Source of the DNA: Ferrovibrio sp.
GTDB lineage: Bacteria > Pseudomonadota > Alphaproteobacteria > Ferrovibrionales > Ferrovibrionaceae
Assembly: GCF_019636075.1 (NCBI RefSeq)
Contig: NZ_JAHBYG010000044.1
Coordinates: forward strand, 1-34,435
Reading direction: 5' to 3'
DNA length: 34,435 nt
Shown piece by piece: positions 8,486-16,300 of the stretch. Made by a program: the position numbers and the translations under genes. Every line of letters begins with the position of its first letter. The stretch's first letter is position 1. Under the pieces are notes generated by a model that had not been told where the DNA came from, did no database searches, and saw nothing but the letters and a program-made list of their open reading frames with translations.

Positions 8486-9379
8486 TCAGCGATGGCCCAG
8501 CGGCGCGAAAGCGATCTCGAGATCCAGCACGTCTTCCTTTTGCGCCGGCAATTTGGCGTTGAAGGGCAGCTTGGCGCCACCGGCGATCTTGTCGTCTTCC
8601 AGGGTCAGCGTATAAGCCGCCAGTTCCTTGCCGCCCGCCCCGCGCATGGCCACGCGAATCGGTGGCACCGGCCGAGTCGATTCGCCGACATTCACCACAT
8701 CGCCGGAAACCTCGATCTTGGTTTCGTTGCCATCGATGATGGTTGCGGATTTCAGGTTGTGCAATTCCAGGCCCAGCCATTCCGCCGGCTCTACATGAAT
8801 GCCCAGGGATGCATATAGCTTGGCCAATGGCGGATGCAGCGCCACCAGATCGGTGCGCGCCATATAGCCGCCGCCGGCCACGCCCCCGGCGGTGAGGAAG
8901 AAAAGCAGCCAGCCCAGCCAGACCATGGAGCCGCGCTTCTTGCCCTTTTCGGCTTTGCGGGCCAGGCCGCTCTCGGCCAGACGGGCGCGGCGGCGCTCGA
9001 TGGCGGCTTCGGCGGCATCGGGTTCTCCCTCCTCGCTGGCCGCATCCTCGGCATCCTCGAAAGGCGAATGCAGCGGCGGCGGATCGTCTTCCGGCCCGGC
9101 ATCCGAACCCGGCAGGTCGAATGTGTCGCTCGGAAACATCTGCTCCGGCGTTGGCGGCGGCGGAGGTGGCGGCGGCGGTGGAGGCGGCGGCGGAGGTGGT
9201 GGTGGTGGCGGCGGTGGCGGCGGGGGTGGCGCAGGCGGCTCGGGTGGCTTAGGCTCGGCCACAGGTTCCTGTCGCCAGATATGGCGGCAGCGCGTGCAGC
9301 GCACCTTGCGTGGGCTGCCACCAAAGATTCCCGGATCGACGGTGAACCGCGTGGCGCAGTTTGGGCAGGTCAGGATCAT
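8486..9379 (-). CDS. MJ0042 zinc-ribbon membrane protein with a 26-proline tract
   Basis: A 297-residue protein. The N-terminal MJ0042-type zinc ribbon has C5-x2-C8 and C28-x2-C31. Next is a proline-rich linker with 26 uninterrupted prolines (codons at 9152-9229), then an acidic region, an Arg-rich stretch, one membrane segment (about 151-173) and a C-terminal periplasmic beta-rich domain resembling DUF3426. This architecture is common in alphaproteobacteria next to ftsEX; its role is not known. The proline codons are a mixture of CCG, CCA, CCT and CCC, so the tract is kept at the protein level and not merely as DNA slippage. Translation would need EF-P. The gene is divergent from ftsE over a 165-bp spacer. 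Confidence 0.88.
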   Translation of the reverse strand: MILTCPNCATRFTVDPGIFGGSPRKVRCTRCRHIWRQEPVAEPKPPEPPAPPPPPPPPPPPPPPPPPPPPPPPPPPTPEQMFPSDTFDLPGSDAGPEDDPPPLHSPFEDAEDAASEEGEPDAAEAAIERRRARLAESGLARKAEKGKKRGSMVWLGWLLFFLTAGGVAGGGYMARTDLVALHPPLAKLYASLGIHVEPAEWLGLELHNLKSATIIDGNETKIEVSGDVVNVGESTRPVPPIRVAMRGAGGKELAAYTLTLEDDKIAGGAKLPFNAKLPAQKEDVLDLEIAFAPLGHR

Positions 9380-9403
9380 GCCGTTGAACTGCTTCAGCCC
9401 TTT

Positions 9404-9431
9404 TGTGTTTCACTGGTCTTTCCCTTATAGG
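9404..9431 (+). promoter_or_regulatory. Possible sigma-70 promoter for the ftsE operon
   Basis: TTGTGT (9404-9409), a 16-bp spacer and TATAGG (9426-9431) lie in the spacer between the divergent zinc-ribbon gene and ftsE. A start here would give a leader of about 105 nt that includes the repeated motif described separately. The match is moderate. Confidence 0.3.
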
Positions 9432-9449
9432 ATGGACCGGTCCAGGCTG

Positions 9450-9534
9450 GCAAGCATACCGGGTCTGAGTGCGTAAGCAGGCAGACCGGCAAAAAGCCTG
9501 GTAAGCAGGCAAAAGCTGCGTATGCAAGCAGGAG
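9450..9534 (+). repeat. Four iterated GYAAGCA motifs in the ftsE leader
   Basis: GCAAGCA or GTAAGCA begins at 9450, 9473, 9501 and 9524, spaced 23, 28 and 23 bp. The two central copies share the perfect 11-mer GTAAGCAGGCA (9473-9483, 9501-9511). The last copy runs into the AGGAG (9530-9534) that likely serves as the ftsE ribosome binding site. It may be an operator array or decayed tandem duplication. Confidence 0.55.
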
Positions 9535-9544
9535 TTTAGGTACG

Positions 9545-10234
9545 GTGTTGCGGTTTCAGAATGTCGGGATGCGCTACGGGCCAGGGCCCGAAGTGCTGCG
9601 CGATGTCAGCTTCACGCTGCCGCCGGGGTCGTTTCACTTCCTCACCGGGCCATCCGGGGCCGGCAAAACCTCGCTGCTGAAACTAATGTACCTGGCGCAT
9701 CGCCCGAGTCGCGGCGTGATAACCATGTTCGGCCAGGATGTATCCACCGCCCAGCGCGATGCCTTGCCCCTGCTGCGCCGCCGGATCGGGGTGGTGTTCC
9801 AGGATTTCCGCCTGCTGGACCATTTGAGCGCTCTGGACAATGTGGCCCTGCCGCTGCGTATCGCTGGTGTGCCGGAAGACCGGGTGACCAACAATGTGGC
9901 CGAATTGCTGGCCTGGGTGGGCCTGGGCGACCGGCTGGAAGCCCGCCCGGCCACGCTTTCGGGCGGCGAGAAGCAGCGGCTGGCGATTGCCCGCGCGGTG
10001 ATCGCCCGGCCCAGCCTGCTGCTGGCCGACGAGCCCACCGGCAACGTAGACCCCGATATGGCCCAGCGGCTGATGTATCTGTTCGTGGAACTGAACAAAC
10101 TGGGCACCGCCGTGGTGCTGGCCACCCATGATCTGCATCTGCTCGATCGGTTCAAATTTCCCACCCTGCGATTGAAGGGCGGCGAATTGCGGGTGGCGCC
10201 GGCGGGGCAGCCTTATTCAGGCCAGGCATCATGA
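9545..10234 (+). CDS. ftsE: Cell division ATP-binding protein FtsE
   Basis: FtsE is the ATPase of the FtsEX complex, which works from the cytoplasm to activate periplasmic murein hydrolases (through EnvC-like factors) at the septum. The 229-residue ABC subunit has Walker A GPSGAGKTS (35-43), the Q-loop VVFQDFRLL (83-91), signature LSGGEKQR (138-145), Walker B LLLADEP with D162/E163, and the switch His in ATHD. The start is GTG, with AGGAG ten bases upstream and a closer AGG. The stop overlaps the ftsX start (ATGA), indicating coupled synthesis of the pair. Confidence 0.96.
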   Translation: MLRFQNVGMRYGPGPEVLRDVSFTLPPGSFHFLTGPSGAGKTSLLKLMYLAHRPSRGVITMFGQDVSTAQRDALPLLRRRIGVVFQDFRLLDHLSALDNVALPLRIAGVPEDRVTNNVAELLAWVGLGDRLEARPATLSGGEKQRLAIARAVIARPSLLLADEPTGNVDPDMAQRLMYLFVELNKLGTAVVLATHDLHLLDRFKFPTLRLKGGELRVAPAGQPYSGQAS

Positions 10235-11130
10235 CCACACCGGCCCGGCGCATACCATCCGACCTGCGGCTGGAAGCCGATGCATCGGCGCGCTTTCTGC
10301 CCTGGGCCCTGGCCGCCATGGTGTTTCTGGCCGTGCTGGCCCTGGCCGGCGCGATGGCGCTGGATAGTGCGGTGAGCCATTGGCGCCAGGGGGTTTCCAC
10401 CCGCCTCACCGTGCGCATTGCCGATCAGCCCGGCGCGGCGATGGCAGCACGGGTGAATGCGGCCACCGAATTGCTGCGCGCGATGCCCGGCGTGGGCAAG
10501 GTTACCCCGCTGGACCGCGACGGCGTGGCCGCCCTGCTGCGGCCCTGGCTGGGCGATCTGGCCAATGCCAGCATGGCCGAAGCCCTGCCGCTGCCCGGTG
10601 TGATCGATGTGGAATTGCTGCCCGGCCAGGCCTTGTCGATTCCGGCCCTGGCCACGCGATTGGAAAACACCGTGCCGGGTGCGCAGATCGACGATCCCAA
10701 ACCCTGGCTGGACCGCCTGGTAAGCCTGGCGCGGCTGCTGCAGGCGGTGGGTTTCGGTGTGGTGCTGGTGGTGGGCCTGGCGGCGATGATGCTGGTGGTG
10801 TTTGCCACCCGGGCCGGATTGGCGGCGCGGCGCGACACGATCGAAGTGCTGCACCTGATCGGCGCCGAGGATGCCTATGTGGCGCGGCAATTCCAGCGCC
10901 ATGTTTCCAGGCTGGCCATGCTGGGCGGCCTGGCCGGATGGCTGCTGGCCATTCTGCTGCTGCTGGCGATTCTGCTGCTGGCCGGCAATGTGGGCCGCGG
11001 CATGCTGCCCGATATCGGCCTTGCCTGGTGGCATTGGCCGCTGCTGCTGGCGCTGCCATTGCTGGGCTGGGCGCTGGCGGTGTTCACCGCACGGCTGACC
11101 GTGCTTGGCGAATTGCGGCGGATGTTATAG
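10231..11130 (+). CDS. ftsX: Cell division protein FtsX (permease-like)
   Basis: The membrane partner of FtsE. The 299-residue protein shows one N-terminal membrane segment (about 24-46), a roughly 120-residue periplasmic domain containing the TVRIADQPG and PGVIDVELLPG strands, and three C-terminal membrane segments (about 170-195, 230-253, 262-285), the FtsX/MacB-like topology. ftsE and ftsX overlap by 4 bp. The last codons form the first unit of a tandem duplication that fills the gap to the next gene, so the operon continues with only 29 bp between ftsX and the HAD phosphatase. Confidence 0.94.
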   Translation: MTTPARRIPSDLRLEADASARFLPWALAAMVFLAVLALAGAMALDSAVSHWRQGVSTRLTVRIADQPGAAMAARVNAATELLRAMPGVGKVTPLDRDGVAALLRPWLGDLANASMAEALPLPGVIDVELLPGQALSIPALATRLENTVPGAQIDDPKPWLDRLVSLARLLQAVGFGVVLVVGLAAMMLVVFATRAGLAARRDTIEVLHLIGAEDAYVARQFQRHVSRLAMLGGLAGWLLAILLLLAILLLAGNVGRGMLPDIGLAWWHWPLLLALPLLGWALAVFTARLTVLGELRRML

Positions 11131-11159
11131 TAGGGGCCGATGCTATTGGATTCCGGGCC
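11121..11159 (+). repeat. Tandem duplication across the ftsX stop codon
   Basis: Unit 1 (11121-11138) includes the ftsX stop; unit 2 (11139-11159) is a decayed copy with small insertions and ends directly at the next ATG. Both begin GATGYTAT and end GGGCC. Confidence 0.6.
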
Positions 11160-11720
11160 ATGTTGATCCTGCTCGACCGCGACGGCGTGTTGAACCAAGA
11201 CCGCGCCGATTATGTGAAATCGCCCGCCGAATGGGTGCCGATTCCTGGCATCGGCCCAGCCATCGCGGCGCTGAATGCGCGTGGCTGGAAGGTTGTGATC
11301 TGCACCAATCAGGCCTGCATCGGCAAGGGCATCATCGACGAAGCGATGCTGGACCGGATTCACGATGCCATGCGCGCGCATATCGCCGTCGATGGCGCCA
11401 GGATAGACGACATCCTGTTCGCCCCCGATCCGCCTTGGGCGCAGACCGAACGCCGCAAACCCGGCCCCGGCATGATGCGCGAGGCGATGGCGAAATACCG
11501 TGAGCGGCCGGACAACACGGTTTTCATCGGCGACACCGATACCGACATGCTGGCCGCCAGCCGCGCCGGTTGCCGCCGCATATTGGTGCGCAGCGGCAAG
11601 GGCGCCGCCACCCTGGCCAAGGGCCTGCCGCCGGAAGCCGCCCCGGTGGCGGTGTTCGCCGATCTGGCCGAGGCCGTGCAACGCCTGCTGGCCGATGGAG
11701 CGGAGGCAGCGCCGCTATGA
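11160..11720 (+). CDS. HAD-IIIA phosphatase, GmhB-like, without the zinc loop
   Basis: A 186-residue HAD phosphatase of the histidinol-phosphatase/GmhB group. GmhB removes the 7-phosphate of heptose 1,7-bisphosphate in LPS inner-core synthesis. Visible motifs are the nucleophile and acid D6/D8 (LLDRDGVLN), motif II ICTNQA, the Lys in RRKPGPGMM, and the acidic motif FIGDTDTDM. Classical GmhB has a Cys/His zinc cluster just before RKP; here that segment is FAPDPPWAQTERRKP with no Cys, so substrate may differ. It lies between ftsX and ydcF in an envelope operon, and its stop overlaps the ydcF start (ATGA). The start has no strong ribosome site and may depend on coupling. Confidence 0.82.
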   Translation: MLILLDRDGVLNQDRADYVKSPAEWVPIPGIGPAIAALNARGWKVVICTNQACIGKGIIDEAMLDRIHDAMRAHIAVDGARIDDILFAPDPPWAQTERRKPGPGMMREAMAKYRERPDNTVFIGDTDTDMLAASRAGCRRILVRSGKGAATLAKGLPPEAAPVAVFADLAEAVQRLLADGAEAAPL

Positions 11721-12361
11721 TCCGGCATGCCGCCTTGCTGGTGCTGGCCATCGGCCTGCTGCTGCTGGGCGGCCTGCTGACCTTTCTGCGCCAGGTGGAT
11801 CTGCCGCCGGTCAGCGTGATCGAGCAGCATAACGACGGCATCGTGGTATTGACCGGGGGCACAGCACGGCTGGCCAGCGCGGTGCGCCTGCTGCAGGAGA
11901 ATTTCGCCGACCGGCTGTTCATCTCAGGCGCCGGACAGGGCGTGAGCAAGGCCTCGCTGATCCAGGCGCTGGCCACCACCCAGGGCCACAATATCAGCGA
12001 GATCGAACTGGCCGCCTTGATGGAATGCTGCATCGATATCGGCTTCGAGGCCGCCGATACCGCCGGCAATGCAGTGGAAAGCGCGGCCTGGGCCGGATCG
12101 CATGGCTACAGCGCGCTGCTGCTGGTGACGGCGAATTACCACATGCCGCGTGCGCTGGTGGAATTCCGCCGCCGCATGCCCGGAATGCAGATCACGCCCC
12201 ATCCGGTGCAGCCGGATTTCCTGCGCGTGCAGGATTGGTGGCGCCAACGCTCGGCCGGGCTGTTCCTGGTGGGCGAATATCTGAAATACGTGGCAGCCCT
12301 GCTGCGGGCGCGGATCGAGGATGGCGTGGATGCCCTGCTCGGCGCCGGCGAGGCCGGCTGA
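11717..12361 (+). CDS. YdcF/SanA/ElyC-family DUF218 membrane-anchored protein
   Basis: A 214-residue protein of the DUF218 family (YdcF, SanA and ElyC in E. coli; the last two affect envelope integrity and peptidoglycan lipid-carrier use). One N-terminal membrane segment (about 4-25) is followed by a Rossmann-like domain. The conserved segments are VVLTGGTARL (about 43-52), LFISGAGQG, a Glu/Asp-rich NAVESAAWA region and LLVTANYHMPRAL near the C-terminal half. The gene overlaps the preceding phosphatase by 4 bp and is followed two bases later by plsC, so it belongs to the same transcription unit. Biochemical activity is unknown. Confidence 0.88.
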   Translation: MIRHAALLVLAIGLLLLGGLLTFLRQVDLPPVSVIEQHNDGIVVLTGGTARLASAVRLLQENFADRLFISGAGQGVSKASLIQALATTQGHNISEIELAALMECCIDIGFEAADTAGNAVESAAWAGSHGYSALLLVTANYHMPRALVEFRRRMPGMQITPHPVQPDFLRVQDWWRQRSAGLFLVGEYLKYVAALLRARIEDGVDALLGAGEAG

Positions 12362-12363
12362 AC

Positions 12364-13131
12364 ATGACGGCATTGATTTCAAAATTGCGCGGTTTGATCT
12401 TCAAGATCAGCTTCCTGCTCTGGACCGCGATAATGGCGCTCTACAGCCTGCCGCTGATGCTCGTGATGCAAAACCCGCGCGACCGCCTGATCCCGATCAG
12501 TCGGCGCTGGGCCCATGGCGTGGATTGGCTGCTATGCCGGATCGTCGGCGTTGATGTCGAAATCCAGGGCCACGAGCATCTGCCCGCCGGCGGCGCCTAC
12601 ATGCTGGCCTGCAAGCATCAATCGCAATGGGATACCTCGGTGGTGCTGCGGCTGTTCGACGATCCCGCCGTGGTGCTGAAGCAGGAATTGCTGCGCATCC
12701 CGGTCTATGGCCGCTTCGCCCACATGCTGGGCATGATAGCCGTGGACCGCGATGGCGGCGCCCGTGCCCTCAAGGCGATGTTGCGCGCCGCCGCCGAAGC
12801 CGCCCGGCAGGGCCGCGTGCTGGTGATCTTTCCGCAGGGCACCCGCACCCGGCCCGGCGAAGCTGCGCCCTATCAGCCCGGCGTGGCAGCGATCTACCGC
12901 GAAACCGGGGTACCAGTGGTGCCGGCAACGGTGAATTCCGGCTTTGTCTGGCCCAAACATGGCTGGCCCCGCCTGGTCGGCCATCGCCCCCGCCCGAAAA
13001 TCGTGCTGCGCTTCCTGCCCGCCATCGCGCCCGGCCTGAAACGCGACGCCTTCATGGCCGAACTGGAGCAGCGGATCGAGGGCGGCACCGCCCAGCTTGA
13101 AGCGGAAACCCGGCGCCACCTGGGGCTTTGA
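12364..13131 (+). CDS. plsC: 1-acyl-sn-glycerol-3-phosphate acyltransferase
   Basis: PlsC makes phosphatidic acid from lysophosphatidic acid on the inner membrane. The 255-residue protein has an N-terminal hydrophobic segment (about 13-36), acyltransferase motif I with H85 and D90 (KHQSQWDT), motif II near VDRDGG, motif III FPQGTRTRPGE (156-166), and the motif IV Pro region VPVVPATVNSG. It ends the ftsE-ftsX-HAD-ydcF-plsC operon. No T-tract terminator is seen after it, so read-through toward the nrdJ control region is possible. Acceptor specificity is assumed from family; ornithine-lipid acyltransferases (OlsA) share the same motifs. Confidence 0.92.
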   Translation: MTALISKLRGLIFKISFLLWTAIMALYSLPLMLVMQNPRDRLIPISRRWAHGVDWLLCRIVGVDVEIQGHEHLPAGGAYMLACKHQSQWDTSVVLRLFDDPAVVLKQELLRIPVYGRFAHMLGMIAVDRDGGARALKAMLRAAAEAARQGRVLVIFPQGTRTRPGEAAPYQPGVAAIYRETGVPVVPATVNSGFVWPKHGWPRLVGHRPRPKIVLRFLPAIAPGLKRDAFMAELEQRIEGGTAQLEAETRRHLGL

Positions 13132-13142
13132 CAGGGGTGCCG

Positions 13143-13215
13143 GACAGGGCTGTGCATAAGTCTTATCCACAGCCTGTCGATAATCTGGAAAAAATCGAAT
13201 TTCCCTTTAACCACA
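13143..13215. promoter_or_regulatory. Cluster of DnaA-box-like sites upstream of nrdJ
   Basis: Two perfect matches to the DnaA box TTATNCACA face each other: TGTGCATAA (13151-13159, minus orientation) and TTATCCACA (13163-13171, plus). They are embedded in an imperfect palindrome with arms 13143-13160 and 13161-13178. Two one-mismatch boxes follow: TGTCGATAA (13175-13183, minus) and TTAACCACA (13207-13215, plus). The spacer then becomes AT-rich. In E. coli, DnaA boxes at nrdAB tie reductase expression to replication; the same is inferred here. The palindrome lacks a T-tract, so it is not a terminator. Confidence 0.65.
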
Positions 13216-13226
13216 ATATATTGATT
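13211..13226. promoter_or_regulatory. NrdR-box-like palindrome
   Basis: The 16-mer matches the published NrdR consensus (ACACWATATATWGTGT) at 13 positions, including the entire ten-base core CWATATATWG. NrdR represses ribonucleotide reductase genes when dATP is high. A possible partner with half-sites AAACAATA (13253-13260) and CATTGTGT (13267-13274), separated by 6 bp, abuts the -35 element; its split form is not canonical. Confidence 0.6.
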
Positions 13227-13273
13227 CGCAAGGCCGGTGGGCCAAGCTGTTGAAACAATAATAGAACATTGTG

Positions 13274-13301
13274 TTGACTCACGGCCCAGCGGCGCTACAC
13301 T
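13274..13301 (+). promoter_or_regulatory. Probable nrdJ promoter
   Basis: TTGACT (13274-13279), a 16-bp spacer and TACACT (13296-13301) give a good sigma-70 match. The expected start, near 13308, leaves a leader of about 30 nt before the nrdJ ATG. The -35 element overlaps the right half of the possible second NrdR site. Confidence 0.55.
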
Positions 13302-13337
13302 TTTCTATCGCTGCAAGCCGCACCGGAAAAACCACCC

Positions 13338-16300
13338 ATGTCGCCCACCGCACCGATCTCGCAACAGATCTGGGACATGAAATACCGCCTGAAAGGGCCG
13401 GACGGGCATCCTCTGGATCAGACCATCGAGGATAGCTGGGCGCGTATTGCCACGGCTTTGGCAGCCGCCGAACCCGACGCCCCGCGCTGGCAGCCGGAAT
13501 TCCTGGAGGCCCTGCGCGATTTCAAATTCCTACCCGCCGGGCGCATCGTGGCCGGCGCGGGCAGCGCCCGCAAGGTGACGCTGTTCAACTGCTTCGTGAT
13601 GGGCACCGTGCCCGACGACATGGCGGGCATCTTCGAGCATCTGAAGGAAGCCGCGCTGACCATGCAGCAGGGCGGCGGCATCGGCTATGATTTCTCCACC
13701 CTGCGGCCGCGCGGCGCATTGGTGAAGGGCGTGGGCGCCGATGCCTCGGGGCCGCTGAGCTTCATGGATGTGTGGGATGCCATGTGCCGCACCATCATGT
13801 CGGCCGGGCATCGGCGCGGCGCGATGATGGCCACCCTGCGCTGCGACCATCCCGATATCGAAGCCTTCATCGAGGCCAAACGCGATCCGGGCCGGCTGCG
13901 CATGTTCAATCTGTCGGTGCTGGCCACCGACGATTTCATGCAGGCGGTGCGCGAAAACCAGCCCTGGGATTTGAAGTTCAACGGCACGGTATTCAAAACC
14001 GTGCAGGCGCGCGATTTGTGGGACCGCATCATGCGCGCCACCTACAGCTATGCCGAACCGGGCGTGATCTTCATCGACCGCATCAACCGCCGCAACAACC
14101 TGCATTACTGCGAAACCATCGCGGCAACCAATCCTTGCGTGGCGGCCGAAACCTGGGTCCACACCACCGATGGCCCGCGCCAGGTACGCGACCTGATCGG
14201 CCGACGGTTCACGGGGCTGGTGGATGGCACAGCCCATGCCAGCGGCCCGCAGGGATTTTTCGCCACCGGCCAAAAGCCGGTGCTGAAACTGCAAACGCGG
14301 CAAGGCCACAGCCTGCGCCTGACCGCCGATCATCCGTTGCTGAAAGTGACGCGACAGACCCGCTGGTCGCAGGAAACCGCATGGACCAAGGCCGGGGACC
14401 TGCAGCCCGGCGATGCGATTCTCCTGCACGATCATACTGCCGCCACCGATTGGGGCGGCCCGTATGGCGAGGCCGAAGGCTATCTGATCGGCCTGCTGCT
14501 GGGCGATGGCACCCTGAAAGCCGACAAGGCGGTGCTGAGCGTGTGGCGCAAGCGCGCTGCTGCCAATGGCGATACATCGCCCGATGGGGCAGACGGCATC
14601 ATGGCCGCCGCGCTGACGGCAGCCGAGAGCCTGCCGCATCGCGCGGATTTCAAGGGCTGGATGGCGGTGGCCGGGCGCGAAGAATACCGTATGGCTCCCG
14701 CCGCGCTCAAACATCTGGCGCTGGAGCTGGGCCTGCAACCCGGCATGCCGAAAGCCATCACGCCCGCCATGGAAAGCGCTTCCGCGGCCTTCCAGCGTGC
14801 CTTGCTGCGCGGGCTGTTCGATACCGACGGTTCGGTGCAGGGCAGCCAGGCCAAGGGGGTTAGCGTCCGCCTGGCGCAAAGCGATCTGGCTCTGCTGCAA
14901 GCCGTTCAACGCATGCTGCTGCGGTTCGGCATCAATGCCGTACTGTATCGGGATCGGCGCGAGGCGGCGATGCGAGCCATGCCCGATGGCAAGGGCGGCA
15001 TGCGCGATTACGGTTGCGCCGCCCAGCATGAACTGGTGATCGCGCGCCACGGCGTGGGGCGTTTCGCGGACAGTATCGGCTTCCATGACGGCGCCAAGGC
15101 CGCGCGGCTGCGCAGCCTGCTTTCCGCCTATCGCCGCCGGCCGAATGCCGAGCGTTTCACCGCCGAGGTGGAAAGCCTGCTGCCCGATGGCGTGGAAACC
15201 GTTTACGACGTGCAGATTCCCGGCGTGAATGCCTTCGATGCCAACGGGCTATACGCGCATAATTGCGGCGAACAGCCGCTGCCGCCTTATGGCGCCTGTT
15301 TGCTGGGGTCGATCAATCTCGCGCGCCTGGTGCGCAATCCGTTCGAGGCCGATGCGGCGCTGGACATGGCCGCGCTGCAAAGCCTGACCGCCACCGCGAT
15401 CCGGATGATGGACAACACCATCGACGTCTCGAATTTTCCATTGCCGCAGCAGCAGGCCGAGGCCCAGGCCAAGCGCCGTATCGGGCTGGGCGTGACCGGG
15501 CTGGCCGACGCCCTGATCATGGTGGGCGCGCGTTATGGCAGCAAAGCCTCGCTGGATTTGATCGAAAGCTGGATGCGGCATTTACGCGATGCGGCTTATC
15601 GCGCCTCGATCGACCTGGCGCGTGAAAAAGGCGCCTTCCCGCTGTTCGACCGCGAAGCCTATCTGGCCGGCGAAAGCATCCGGGAATTGCCTGACGATAT
15701 CCGCGCCGGCATCGCGCAGCATGGCATCCGCAACGCGCTGCTTACCTCGATTGCGCCAACCGGCACGATCTCGCTGTTTGCCGACAATATCTCCTCGGGC
15801 CTGGAGCCGGTGTTTGCCTTTTCCTATACCCGCGCCGTGCTGATGCCCGATGGCACGCGCCGCGAGGAGGACGTGAGCGATTATGCCCTGCGGCTGTATC
15901 GCCGCCTGAAAGGCGAGACCGCGCCGCTGACGGATGCTTTTGTGGATGCGCAAAGCCTGAGTCCCGCCGATCATGTGCGCGTGCAGGCCGCCGTGCAGAA
16001 ATATGTCGACAGCTCGATTTCCAAGACCATCAACGTGCCGGAAGATATCGGCTTCGATGCCTTCAAGGACGTATACCTGATGGCCTATGAAAACGGCTGC
16101 AAGGGCTGCACCACCTATCGCCCCAACGACGTGACCGGATCGGTGCTGCAGGCCAAACCGGCGCAGAAGCCGGCCCCGAAGGCGGAGCAGACAGAATTGC
16201 CGCTGGCGCCCGCCACGCGCCTGGCCGCGCAACCGGTGGCCACCCTGCCGCCGAAATCCCGCGACCCGGCCCTCAATCTTTCTGGTAGCGGCGTGGTTTA

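Noticed and set aside
8892..9476. A plus-strand frame with a long glycine run
   Set aside because: It is the complement of the proline tract in the zinc-ribbon gene, which has clear CxxC motifs and a membrane segment.
13143..13178. Palindrome after plsC as a rho-independent terminator
   Set aside because: No T-tract follows on either strand; the arms are explained better by inverted DnaA boxes.
13132..13240. Replication origin
   Set aside because: Only two perfect DnaA boxes, and none of dnaA, dnaN, hemE or parAB is nearby; promoter control is the simpler reading.
13132..13337. Cobalamin riboswitch upstream of nrdJ
   Set aside because: No B12-box-like segment or long structured leader was found, and the likely promoter leaves only about 30 nt of leader.
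13530..15086. A 518-codon minus-strand frame opposite nrdJ and its intein
   Set aside because: Antisense shadow; it crosses the extein-intein boundary without any change and matches no family.
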